64,000 nucleotides of DNA, from contig NZ_LR594675.1 of the NCBI RefSeq assembly GCF_901827205.1, forward strand, positions 2,232,001 through 2,296,000. Reading direction: 5' to 3'. Shown piece by piece: positions 25,127-32,585 of this stretch. The stretch's first letter is position 1. The number at the start of each line of letters is the position of its first letter. Both the position numbers and the translations under genes were made by a program. The DNA is from Variovorax sp. PBS-H4 (GTDB lineage Bacteria; Pseudomonadota; Gammaproteobacteria; Burkholderiales; Burkholderiaceae_C). A model generated the notes under the pieces. It had not been told where the DNA came from and made no database searches. It saw nothing but the letters and a program-made list of their open reading frames with translations.

Positions 25127-26025
25127 GCGCCGCCCCGATGCCCCAGGCGGCCGAAGCCGCGCTGCGGGTCGTATCCCCGGCAGGCCAGCGTGAAGCAGAC
25201 CGCGAGCGTGCCCACCACCACCAGCGGCGCCAGGCCCGGGTCCTTGCCGTAGAGCGCGAAGCGAATCCACTCGACCCCGTGCGTGAACGGGTTGAGCTGC
25301 GCCACCCGGTACACCCAGGTCGCGCCCGATTCCTCCAGCTTCCACAGCGGATAGAGCGCCGTCGAGAGGAAGTACATCGGGAAGATCACGAAATTCATCG
25401 CACCTGCGAAGTTCTCCAGTTGCCGTACGTGGACGGAAAGCAGCAAACCCACCGATGCCAGCATCAAGGCGCAGGCGAAGGTCGCGAGCAGGGCATGCAG
25501 CGAGGCGGGCGGCGCGGCCGGCAGCTCGGTGCCCAGCAGCGCCGCGACCGCCACGAAGGCCAGCACCTGCAGCAGGCTCAGCAGCGCCGTGGCGACCATC
25601 TTGGACAGCAGCACCCACCAGCGCGGCAGCGGCGCGGTGAGCAGTAGCCGCATGAGCCCCATCTCGCGGTCGTAGACCATGGCCAGCGAGGACTGCATGC
25701 CGTTGAACAGGAGCACCATGCCGATGAGGCCGGGCGCGATGTAGACGTCGTAGGGGATGTAGCTGTCGTAGGGCGCGACGATGGCCACGCCGAAGACGTT
25801 GCGGAACCCCGCCGCAAAGACCGTGAGCCAGAGCACCGGGCGCACCAGCGCCGAGACCAGGCGCGTCCTTTGCTGCCAGAAGCGCAGCAGCTCGCGCAGC
25901 ACGATGGCGCGCAAGGCCTGCAGCGCGTGCGGGACGGCGCCCAGGCGCTGCACGGCGCTCGTTAGATCGACCTCCGCGCGACGCGTTGCGGTGCCGTTCG
26001 GCTTGGGAACGGCCGCGCGTCTCAT
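25123..26025 (-). CDS. ABC-2 type transporter permease of the PQQ-alcohol-associated ABC system (PedC-like)
   Basis: This 300-residue inner-membrane protein of the ABC-2 family has six hydrophobic helices. It shows RELLRFWQQRTRLVSALVRP in the N-terminal amphipathic region and the segments YDREMGLMRLLLTAPLPRWW and FPMYFLSTALYPLWK. The same family occurs in ped/exa alcohol clusters of Pseudomonas, where the ABC system is thought to act as an efflux pump for toxic alcohols or aldehydes. The ATG at 26025 overlaps the stop of the binding-protein gene by four bases. The frame is open far upstream, but that part is an out-of-frame overlap. Together with the ATPase at 28248 it forms the membrane complex. 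Confidence 0.88.
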   Translation of the reverse strand: MRRAAVPKPNGTATRRAEVDLTSAVQRLGAVPHALQALRAIVLRELLRFWQQRTRLVSALVRPVLWLTVFAAGFRNVFGVAIVAPYDSYIPYDVYIAPGLIGMVLLFNGMQSSLAMVYDREMGLMRLLLTAPLPRWWVLLSKMVATALLSLLQVLAFVAVAALLGTELPAAPPASLHALLATFACALMLASVGLLLSVHVRQLENFAGAMNFVIFPMYFLSTALYPLWKLEESGATWVYRVAQLNPFTHGVEWIRFALYGKDPGLAPLVVVGTLAVCFTLACRGYDPQRGFGRLGHRGGA

Positions 26026-27263
26026 GGCGCGCTCCTGCAGGGCGACTCCGGCGCGTCCGTGCCGAGCGTGTCGAGCACGTTCTTCGGATGCAGCACGCCT
26101 TCGACCGGCGCGGTGCCGATCACGCCGACGCCATCCGTCAGCAGCAGCGGCTGGCGCAATTGATGGTCCCACGCCCGGAAGCTCAGCCGCACGCCCTTGA
26201 ATCCGTCCAGCGTGAAGTCGGGCCGGCCGAGCGCGGCGCCGAGCCTGGCGGACGTCGGCGCGCCCGATGGCTCGAGTGCCGCCTGCAACAGCGCCTTGGC
26301 GGCGATGTAGGCGGCCCAGTCGTGCCCGGTCATGGGGCGCTGCGCCGCGCGGGCGAAGCGCCGGGCGAGCTGCGGCGCGCCGTAGCGCTCGAAATGCGGC
26401 GCCCAGGCCTGCGCGGTCAGGCCTGCATCGCCGACCACCGGGCGCGGCAAGGCCAGCCGGTAGGGCAGGGTGCGCGCGAACTCGCCGTCGCTGTCGACGG
26501 CCCACACCACGTCGTAGTCGCCGCCGACCGCCGCAGGCGCGGTCAGCAGCAGCGGGTTGGCCTGTTCGCGCTCGCGCGGATCCGCGGACAGCCTGAAGGG
26601 CCGGGCCGCCACCTGCTTGAGGCCGTAGCGCTTGAGCGCCGCCTGCGCGAGCGCCAGCCGGGCCGCATCCTGCGCGCCGGGCCCGTGGACCAGCAGCACC
26701 CGCGTCCACTTGCGCGCGAGCAGCGCCTGCGCAACGGCATCGGCGCGCATCCGGTCGCTGGGCAGCGTATGGAACAGGTTGGCGCTGCAGCCGAGCTGCC
26801 TCGCCGCCTCGGCGCTTTCGCCGACGTTGATCAGCGGCAGGGTGTGCATGGACGAGACAGCCGGCGCGATCCAGGCCGCGGGAAGGTCGAGCAGCGCGGC
26901 GGCCGCGCCGCCCTGGTCCATCTGGCGCAATTGCTCGGCAGCCTCCTGCGCGGACGCGGCGTCGCGCAGGGTGACCTGCACCTGCAGGCCGGCGGCCGCC
27001 AGCGCGAAGCGGCTTTCCTCGATGGCCACGTCGACCCCGTCGCGCGCACGGCCGCCCGGCTGCCCGGGGTAGGCCAGGGCGACGCGCGCCGGATCCAGGC
27101 GATCGTCGTCGGCGCGCTGGACGATGCCGATCGTCAGCGTGGCGGCGCTCGCCGCTGCCGCACCGGCCGCCGGGCCGGCCAGGGCGAGCGTCGCCGCCAA
27201 GCTCATCGTCGCCACCAGCGCCAGCCCGCGCGGACGAAGGAGGCCGCGGACCGGCTCAGTCAT
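26022..27263 (-). CDS. PQQ-alcohol-system ABC transporter substrate-binding protein
   Basis: This 413-residue secreted protein is related to branched-chain amino acid binding proteins but belongs to the subfamily that co-occurs with PQQ alcohol catabolism. It has a signal peptide (ending AASAA), an N-terminal lobe with TIGIVQRADDDRLDPARVA and a second lobe with MTGHDWAAYIAAKALLQAAL. Its characteristic C-terminus is GVLHPKNVLDTLGTDAPESP followed by a Cys. It overlaps the beta-propeller gene by eight bases and the permease gene by four. In the known clusters this protein accompanies an ABC-2 permease rather than a Liv permease, so a role in efflux or sensing rather than import is possible. Confidence 0.88.
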   Translation of the reverse strand: MTEPVRGLLRPRGLALVATMSLAATLALAGPAAGAAAASAATLTIGIVQRADDDRLDPARVALAYPGQPGGRARDGVDVAIEESRFALAAAGLQVQVTLRDAASAQEAAEQLRQMDQGGAAAALLDLPAAWIAPAVSSMHTLPLINVGESAEAARQLGCSANLFHTLPSDRMRADAVAQALLARKWTRVLLVHGPGAQDAARLALAQAALKRYGLKQVAARPFRLSADPREREQANPLLLTAPAAVGGDYDVVWAVDSDGEFARTLPYRLALPRPVVGDAGLTAQAWAPHFERYGAPQLARRFARAAQRPMTGHDWAAYIAAKALLQAALEPSGAPTSARLGAALGRPDFTLDGFKGVRLSFRAWDHQLRQPLLLTDGVGVIGTAPVEGVLHPKNVLDTLGTDAPESPCRSAP

Positions 27264-28251
27264 CGACGACCACCGTGTGCGGCACGCGTCCCACCGCCAG
27301 GGTCTTGATCGGCTTGGCCGTCGCGGTATCCACCACGGTCATGTCGTCCGACAGGCCATTGACCACGAAGAGCCTCGAGCCGTCGCGGCTGAGGGCGGTG
27401 CTCCAGGCGCGCTTGCCCACCAGCGCCAGGGCCGTCGTCTTGCGCGACGCCACGTCCACGAAGGCCACGTGGTTGGCCCGCCCGAGGCCGACGTACATCT
27501 TGCGGCCGTCGCGCGACAGCGTCATGCCTACCGGCGTGATGTCGTCGGGCCGCATGCCCTTGACCTCGAAGGCGATCGTGGCGACCACCTTGAGCTCCGC
27601 CGTGGAGATCACGCTCACGCTGGCGCCCAGCTCGTTGCTCACCCACAGCTCGCGGCCGTCGGCCGAGAAGGCCAGCCGGCGCGGGCGCTGGCCCACCTGG
27701 ATGTTGGCGATCACCGCGAGCGTGCGCGCATCGATGACGTGGACCATGTGCGCGACTTCCGAGGTCACGTACACGCGCTTGCCATCGGGCGCCAGCTTGA
27801 CGCCTTCGGGCTCCTTGCCCACGGGCACGGCCTTGACCAGCTTCCCGGCCGCGAGGTCGTACACGTTGAGCGCGCCGTCGTCCTCTGCGGAGACGTAGGC
27901 CGTCTTTCCGTCGGGTGACAGGTCGAACGTCTCGGGGTCCTCGCCCAGCGGCACGCGCGCGACGGACTTGCGCGTGGCCAGGTCGATGATGTCCGCACGT
28001 CCCGAGTCGCTGCAAGCCACCATCAGCCGGGTGTCGCCCTGGAGGCGCTGCATGTGGCGCGGCCGCTTGCAGGTGGGAATGACGCCGACCACGGCCAGTG
28101 TCTTGAGGTCGACCAGGGTGATGGCGTTGTCCTTCTCGCTGGACACGTAAGCGAGCTGGCTGTCCCTGGCCGACGCGGGCGGTGCAGGGAGCATGGCAGC
28201 CAGCGCCAGCAGGCAAGAGGCGGTGCGGGTGGTGCGGGTGGTGCGGGTCAT
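27256..28251 (-). CDS. PQQ-associated beta-propeller (YVTN repeat) periplasmic protein
   Basis: This 331-residue protein has a signal peptide (hydrophobic stretch about residues 12-27, ending ASA). It then has six or seven YVTN-like propeller blades, each with a pattern such as LSPDGKTAYVSAEDDGALNVYDLAAGK. This family is restricted to PQQ-dependent alcohol catabolism clusters and its function is unknown; a scaffold or PQQ-enzyme partner has been suggested by context. The N-terminus reads MTRTTRTTRT because of three exact copies of a 9-bp repeat, giving an unusually Arg-rich n-region. It overlaps the ATPase gene by four bases and the next gene by eight. Confidence 0.88.
   Translation of the reverse strand: MTRTTRTTRTASCLLALAAMLPAPPASARDSQLAYVSSEKDNAITLVDLKTLAVVGVIPTCKRPRHMQRLQGDTRLMVACSDSGRADIIDLATRKSVARVPLGEDPETFDLSPDGKTAYVSAEDDGALNVYDLAAGKLVKAVPVGKEPEGVKLAPDGKRVYVTSEVAHMVHVIDARTLAVIANIQVGQRPRRLAFSADGRELWVSNELGASVSVISTAELKVVATIAFEVKGMRPDDITPVGMTLSRDGRKMYVGLGRANHVAFVDVASRKTTALALVGKRAWSTALSRDGSRLFVVNGLSDDMTVVDTATAKPIKTLAVGRVPHTVVVDD
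28222..28248. repeat. Three tandem copies of a 9-bp repeat at the start of the beta-propeller gene
   Basis: The unit GGTGCGGGT (plus strand) is repeated exactly three times and encodes Thr-Arg-Thr units at residues 2-10 of the beta-propeller protein. Copy-number slippage would keep the frame but change the charge of the signal peptide n-region. It also lies against the stop codon of the upstream ATPase gene. Confidence 0.85.
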
Positions 28252-28997
28252 GCGGTGATGTCTCCGGGGTGGTTGCCCATGCCCTGGCGCGTTGCGCTCA
28301 GGAAAGCATCCTCCAGCGTGGCGCCGCCCAGTGCGGCAGTCACTTGCAGGGGCGGCCCATCGGCCAGCAGCCGTCCGCGGTGCAGGACCAGCACCTGGTC
28401 GGCGTGCTCGGCCTCGGCGACCAGGTGCGTGGCCCACAGCACGGTCACGCCGCGTTCGCTTACCTCGCCGCGCAGGCCGTCGATCAGGTCGCGCCGGGAT
28501 TTCGGGTCCAGGCCGACCGTTGCCTCGTCCATCAGCAACAGCTGCGGGCGGGTCAGCAAGGCGCGCATCAGCTCCACCTTGCGCCGGGTGCCGCCCGACA
28601 GCTCACGCACGCTGCGTTGCAAGTCGGCGCCGATTCCGAAACGGACCGCCTCGCCGGCGATGCGCTCCTGCGTTTCGCGCGCCGGCAATCCCTGCAGGGC
28701 GGCATGAAACCGCAGGTTGTGCGCGATGCTCAGGTCCAGGTCCAGCGACTGCTGCTGGAACACCACGCCGATGTTCGCGAGCGCGCGCCGCGCGTCGGTG
28801 CGCATGGACAGGCCGGCCACCTCGACCTCCCCCTCATGGGCCGCGAAGAGGCCGGTCAGGACCTGGAACAGGGTCGACTTGCCCGCGCCGTTGGGGCCCA
28901 GGAGCACCGCGAAATTTCCGCGCGGGATCGACAGGCTCAACGCGTCGAGGGCGACGCGCGCGCCGTAGCGCTGGGTGAGGCCGCGGACCCTCAGCAT
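28248..28997 (-). CDS. ATP-binding protein of the PQQ-alcohol-associated ABC system
   Basis: This 249-residue ABC ATPase has Walker A GPNGAGKST at about residue 37, Q-loop FQQQSLD, the signature LSGGTRRKVE and Walker B LLLMDEATVGLDP. The H-loop ATHLVAEAEHAD follows. It resembles the drug-exporter branch (CcmA/NatA type) and would power the ABC-2 permease encoded at 25123. The chosen ATG at 28997 overlaps the end of pqqE by seven bases. A longer frame upstream only overlaps pqqE and is Arg-rich, unlike the family. Confidence 0.9.
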   Translation of the reverse strand: MLRVRGLTQRYGARVALDALSLSIPRGNFAVLLGPNGAGKSTLFQVLTGLFAAHEGEVEVAGLSMRTDARRALANIGVVFQQQSLDLDLSIAHNLRFHAALQGLPARETQERIAGEAVRFGIGADLQRSVRELSGGTRRKVELMRALLTRPQLLLMDEATVGLDPKSRRDLIDGLRGEVSERGVTVLWATHLVAEAEHADQVLVLHRGRLLADGPPLQVTAALGGATLEDAFLSATRQGMGNHPGDITA

Positions 28998-30178
28998 GGG
29001 GCGGCCTGCGCGGCGCCGAGGGCGCGCGAATTCTCGTCGCTGCGATACACCATCTCGGCAGCGCGCGCCGCGCCCGGCACGAAGCGCAGCGGCTGCGGCG
29101 CGGCGGCCGCACGGCGCGCCGCTTCGGCGCCTTCGAGCATCGCGTCGATGCGCCCGCGCTGGTCGCTCTTCGGGCATACGGGGTCCGTCGCCGCCGGGTC
29201 GCCCGTCACCAGGTAGGCCTGGCAGCGGCAGCCGCCGACATCGTGGTGGCGCTCGTCGCAGGTGCTGCAGGTCTCACTCATCCACGCCTGGCCGCGGTAG
29301 CGGTTGAAGGCCTCGCTGTCGTACCAGGCCTGCCGTACGGGCATCGAGCGCAGGTTCGGCAGAGGCGGGCCGGGCAGCAGCCTGGCGCTGTGGCAGGGCA
29401 TGGCCAGCCCGTCGGGCGCCACCACCATGAACACCGACCCCCAGCCCGCCATGCAGGGCTTGGGCTTGGCGTCGGCATAGTCCGGCGAGACCCAGATGAT
29501 CTTCATGCGGCCGGCCAGCCGCGCGCGGTGCGCGTCGACGGCGGCTTCGGCTTCGCGCAGCTCGCCGGCCGTGGGCATCAGCGCAGCGCGGTTGAGCCAG
29601 GCCCAGCCGTAGTACTGCGTATTGGCCAGCTCGAGGAAGTCCGCGCCCATGTCCTCGGCCATCTCGATGATGCGGCCCACGTGCTGCAGGTTGTACCGGT
29701 GCATCACGCAGTTCAGGACCATGGGGTAGCCCTCGTCCTTGATGATGCGTGCGACCCTGGACTTGAGCTCGAAGGTCCGGGTGGAGCTGAGGAAGTCGTT
29801 GAGCTCGCGCGTCGAGTCCTGGAACGACAGCTGGACGTGGTCCAGTCCGGCGGCCTTGAGGTTCCTGGCGCGTGCCGGCGTGAGGCCCACGCCCGAGGTG
29901 ATGAGGTTGGTGTAGAAGCCGAGCGAGCGCGCATGCGCGACGAGCTCCTCCAGGTCGCCGCGCAGCAGCGGCTCACCCCCCGAGAAGCCCAGTTGCACGG
30001 CGCCGAGCGCGCGTGCCTCGGCCAGCACCCGTTTCCAGTCGGCCGTGCCCAGTTCGTCCTCGTGTCGCGCGTAGTCGACCGGGTTGGAGCAGAACACGCA
30101 ATGCAGCGGACAGCGGTAGGTCAGCTCCGCCAGCAGCCACAGGGGCTGTCGCACCGCGGCGGGGGATGGCGCCGGCAT
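28991..30178 (-). CDS. pqqE: PQQ biosynthesis radical SAM enzyme PqqE
   Basis: This 395-residue radical SAM enzyme creates the carbon-carbon bond between the conserved Glu and Tyr side chains of PqqA, the first step of PQQ synthesis, working with PqqD. The SAM cluster cysteines are Cys23, Cys27 and Cys30 (CPLHCVFC), followed by LGFSGGEPLLRGD. The C-terminal SPASM-type region holds further cysteines (PKPCMAGWG, AMPCHSAR, ETCSTCDERHHDVGGCRC) for two auxiliary clusters. Length and motifs are standard. It starts 13 bases after pqqD and overlaps the ATPase gene by seven bases. Confidence 0.97.
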   Translation of the reverse strand: MPAPSPAAVRQPLWLLAELTYRCPLHCVFCSNPVDYARHEDELGTADWKRVLAEARALGAVQLGFSGGEPLLRGDLEELVAHARSLGFYTNLITSGVGLTPARARNLKAAGLDHVQLSFQDSTRELNDFLSSTRTFELKSRVARIIKDEGYPMVLNCVMHRYNLQHVGRIIEMAEDMGADFLELANTQYYGWAWLNRAALMPTAGELREAEAAVDAHRARLAGRMKIIWVSPDYADAKPKPCMAGWGSVFMVVAPDGLAMPCHSARLLPGPPLPNLRSMPVRQAWYDSEAFNRYRGQAWMSETCSTCDERHHDVGGCRCQAYLVTGDPAATDPVCPKSDQRGRIDAMLEGAEAARRAAAAPQPLRFVPGAARAAEMVYRSDENSRALGAAQAAPC

Positions 30179-30191
30179 GTCTGTGCTGCGC

Positions 30192-30455
30192 CTATTGCAG
30201 CCAGCCGCGCTGGCGCGCCTGGCTCAGGAAACCCACCACGTCTTCCTGCAGGGAAGGCTGCGCGAAGACCGCCTCGAGCTCGGCCACGATGTCGTCCACC
30301 GTGCGCTGGCCGTCGCAGCGCTGCAGGATCTCCGCGGCCGAGCCGTTGAGCCGAACCATTCCTTCGGGGTAGAGCAGGACCCAGTGGTCCTGGCTCGGCT
30401 CGAACTGCATGCGGTACAGGCTGGACATGCGGGGACGTTCGTCGCGCGCGATCAT
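30192..30455 (-). CDS. pqqD: PQQ biosynthesis peptide chaperone PqqD
   Basis: This 87-residue protein is the PqqD peptide chaperone, which binds PqqA and presents it to PqqE. It matches the family in length and in the sequence HWVLLYPEGMVRLNGSAAEI followed by LQRCDGQRTVDDIVAEL, a small winged-helix-like recognition element. Its ATG at 30455 overlaps the pqqC stop by four bases. An internal Met at residue 10 could be an alternative start, but the overlap supports the first. It is separate from PqqC here, whereas some methylotrophs have a PqqCD fusion. Confidence 0.95.
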   Translation of the reverse strand: MIARDERPRMSSLYRMQFEPSQDHWVLLYPEGMVRLNGSAAEILQRCDGQRTVDDIVAELEAVFAQPSLQEDVVGFLSQARQRGWLQ

Positions 30456-31231
30456 GGCCGCAGCTCCTGCGGCATGTCGTCGGGAAAGCCCCGCTCGATG
30501 GCGTCGAGCATCGACCACAGGACGTCCAGCTTGAAGTGGAGGATGCCGATCGCGCGCTCCTGCCGGGCACGCGTGGTGCACCAGCGCCGCGCGACCGCCA
30601 GGCCGTGCTCGACATCGCGCGTGGCCAGCGGGATCCGGCTGCGGAAGTAGGCCAGCCCCTGCACGTCGATCCACGGGTACAGCTGCGGCCAACCGGCGAG
30701 CCGGTCCGCATGGATGCGCGGCGCGAACATCTCGGTCAGCGACGAGATGGCCGCTTCTTCCCACGGCCGCTGCCGCGCGAAATTGACGTAGGCGTCCACG
30801 GCGAAGCGAACGCCCGGCAGCACATGGCGGTGTGCCCACAGGTCGGCGCGCTGCAGGCCCACCGCCTCGCCCAGGCGCACCCAGGCCTCGATGCCGCCGG
30901 CATCGTCGCCGGTGAAGTCGCCGCGCCCGTCGTGGTCGAGCATGCGCAGGATCCAGCGGCGGCGCTCTTCGCGATCGTCGCAGTTGGACATCACCGCCGC
31001 GTCCTTGCGCGGAATGCAGACCTGGTAGTAGAAGCGGTTGGCCACCCAGGCGCGGACCTGGAAGGGCGCCAGCTCGCCGCGGTTGAGCCGCTGGTTGAAG
31101 CCGTGGTGGATGTGGTAGCGCGCTTCGCAGGCGCGCAGGTGCGCTTCGAACTCGTCGAAGTCCCACAGGCGCTGCAGCTCGCTGCGGCTCGCTTCGCGGG
31201 TGGCCGCGGGGGCTGCCAGTGTTTCCGTCAT
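30452..31231 (-). CDS. pqqC: Pyrroloquinoline-quinone synthase PqqC
   Basis: This 259-residue cofactor-free oxidase catalyses the last step of PQQ formation, the eight-electron oxidation and ring closure of AHQQ. It shows the all-helical family sequence with YHIHHGFNQRLNRGELAP, WVANRFYYQVCIPRKDAAVM, HDGRGDFTGDDAGGIEAW and the helix around FKLDVLWSMLDAIE. Length is typical of PqqC (about 250). Its start overlaps the pqqB stop and its end overlaps pqqD, each by four bases. The first 15 residues vary within the family. Confidence 0.97.
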   Translation of the reverse strand: MTETLAAPAATREASRSELQRLWDFDEFEAHLRACEARYHIHHGFNQRLNRGELAPFQVRAWVANRFYYQVCIPRKDAAVMSNCDDREERRRWILRMLDHDGRGDFTGDDAGGIEAWVRLGEAVGLQRADLWAHRHVLPGVRFAVDAYVNFARQRPWEEAAISSLTEMFAPRIHADRLAGWPQLYPWIDVQGLAYFRSRIPLATRDVEHGLAVARRWCTTRARQERAIGILHFKLDVLWSMLDAIERGFPDDMPQELRP

Positions 31232-32160
31232 AGCGTGATCTCCATGCCGTCGTAGGCCACTTCGATGCCATGGCCATCGAGCATGCGGCGCTGCGCGCTC
31301 GTCTCGTCCAGGATCGGGTTGCTGTTGTTGATGTGGATCAGCACCTTGCGCCGGGCGCTCGAGCCGAGCATCACGTCGACCATGCCGGCGCGCGCCTCGT
31401 CGCCCATCTGGGGCAGGTGGCCCATTTCGCTGGCCGTCTTGCGGCCCAGGCCCGCCTGCAGCATCTCGTCCTCGGCCCAGAAGGTGCCGTCGACGAGCAG
31501 GCAGTCGGCGCCGTTCATCCACTGCAGTTCCGTTGCACCCACCGCGGCGAGTCCCGGCGAATAGAACAGCCGGCTGCCGTCGTCCAGGTCTTCGATCAGC
31601 AGCGCGATGTTGTCGCCCGTGGTTTGCTCGCCCCGATGCGGCGAGTAGGGCGGTGCCTTGCCCGGGATCGCCACCGCCGTGAAGCGCAGCGAGGCAAAAC
31701 CCTCGACCGAAAAGGCCGCGCTGCGCACGCTCCCGGCCACGCCGAGCATGTGCCAGCGCGTGCCGCAGTAGTGTTCGAGCACGCTGATGACAGGAAAGAC
31801 GGTGGTCAGGTCCTCGAAGACGCAGGGCGTCGCGTAGATGTCGATGCACGGGCCTTCGCGCAGGCCCAGCAGTCCCGTCACGTGATCGATCTGCGCATCC
31901 ATCAGGATGACCGCCTTGATGGGCGTGTCGCGCAGGCCATGGCGTGGATGCAGCTGGGCTTGGCCGCGCAACTGCTGGCCGATGTCGGGCGATGCGTTGA
32001 GCAGCACCCAGGCGCTGCCGTCGGCCGAGACGGCCACCGAACTCTGGGTGCGCGCACGTGCCGGGACTTCGCCGATGCGCTGGCCCGCGCACTGCCGGCA
32101 ATTGCAGTTCCACTGCGGGAAGCCGCCACCGGCGCCGGAGCCGAGCACGAGTATTTTCAT
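31228..32160 (-). CDS. pqqB: PQQ biosynthesis protein PqqB
   Basis: This 310-residue protein has the metallo-beta-lactamase fold of PqqB, an iron-dependent hydroxylase acting on the Glu-Tyr intermediate in PQQ synthesis. It begins with the invariant MKILVLGSGAGGGFPQWNC and a CxC pair that belongs to a structural zinc site. It continues with ILMDAQIDHVTGLLGLREG and ends with HINNSNPILDE and EVAYDGMEI. The ATG at 32160 is the family start; the frame is open upstream through pqqA only by chance. It follows pqqA by 67 bases and overlaps pqqC by four. Confidence 0.97.
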   Translation of the reverse strand: MKILVLGSGAGGGFPQWNCNCRQCAGQRIGEVPARARTQSSVAVSADGSAWVLLNASPDIGQQLRGQAQLHPRHGLRDTPIKAVILMDAQIDHVTGLLGLREGPCIDIYATPCVFEDLTTVFPVISVLEHYCGTRWHMLGVAGSVRSAAFSVEGFASLRFTAVAIPGKAPPYSPHRGEQTTGDNIALLIEDLDDGSRLFYSPGLAAVGATELQWMNGADCLLVDGTFWAEDEMLQAGLGRKTASEMGHLPQMGDEARAGMVDVMLGSSARRKVLIHINNSNPILDETSAQRRMLDGHGIEVAYDGMEITL

Positions 32161-32227
32161 GAGAAGCAAGGCAAGGGAATGGGGCCGGTGGCCGCGCACG
32201 GGGCGCGGCCACCGGAGGACGCGGTCT

Positions 32228-32302
32228 TCAGCGGTGCGCGATGTACATCGTGATTTCGAAGCCGAAGCGCAGGTCTTCAAACGCGGGGGTGGTCCATTGC
32301 AT
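32228..32302 (-). CDS. pqqA: PQQ precursor peptide PqqA
   Basis: This 24-residue peptide, MQWTTPAFEDLRFGFEITMY then IAHR, is the ribosomal precursor of PQQ. The conserved Glu16 and Tyr20, four residues apart, supply all carbon and nitrogen atoms of the cofactor. The start is preceded by AAGGAG seven bases upstream on the minus strand. It is the first gene of the pqq operon and lies about 50 bases downstream of a predicted sigma-54 transcription start. The strong ribosome site and the 67-base gap before pqqB fit higher output of the peptide than of the enzymes. Confidence 0.97.
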   Translation of the reverse strand: MQWTTPAFEDLRFGFEITMYIAHR

Positions 32303-32365
32303 GGTGTCTCCTTGGATGGCGGAACAGGGCCCGGGCGAAATTGCCGGTCGGGCCTGGACACCTGC

Positions 32366-32380
32366 GCAAGTCGCATGCCT
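32366..32380 (-). promoter_or_regulatory. Sigma-54 (-24/-12) promoter of the pqqA operon
   Basis: On the minus strand the sequence AGGCATGCGACTTGC matches the sigma-54 consensus, with GG (32379-32378) and GC (32367-32366) separated by ten bases. Predicted transcription starts near 32354. It would drive pqqABCDE and the seven overlapping downstream genes. Confidence 0.7.
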
Positions 32381-32494
32381 GTCGCGCCGTGATGCGGCGA
32401 GCGTCGGCAGGATTGGGGTTGCCCCTGATACAGCGGGCTTTCGAGGCGATGCGCGCCCCCTCGGCGCCTCGCATCACCGGCGTCCGGGAGCGAG

Positions 32495-32532
32495 TGCTCC
32501 AGGCTGGTACAGCGCCGTTCGACGGCGGTACA
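32495..32532 (-). promoter_or_regulatory. Candidate sigma-54 activator sites upstream of pqqA (two)
   Basis: On the minus strand TGTACCAGCCTGGAGCA (32495-32511) fits the TGT-N8-GGAGCA pattern exactly. A second, weaker copy TGTACCGCCGTCGAACG (32516-32532) lies 21 bases, about two helical turns, farther out. The nearer one is about 116 bases upstream of the -24 element. Confidence 0.6.
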
Positions 32533-32585
32533 GGGTAGACCCTGAACCCGTGTGACGCCCGGCAGGCGCTACATCCGGTGGGGCG

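Noticed and set aside
32504..32533. CTGGTACAG-like sequence near pqqA, the same 9-mer as in the MocR-GST region
   Set aside because: Here it is part of the 17-mer TGT-N8-GGAGCA, which is found without the 9-mer at the other sigma-54 promoters. Shared control by MocR is therefore not supported.
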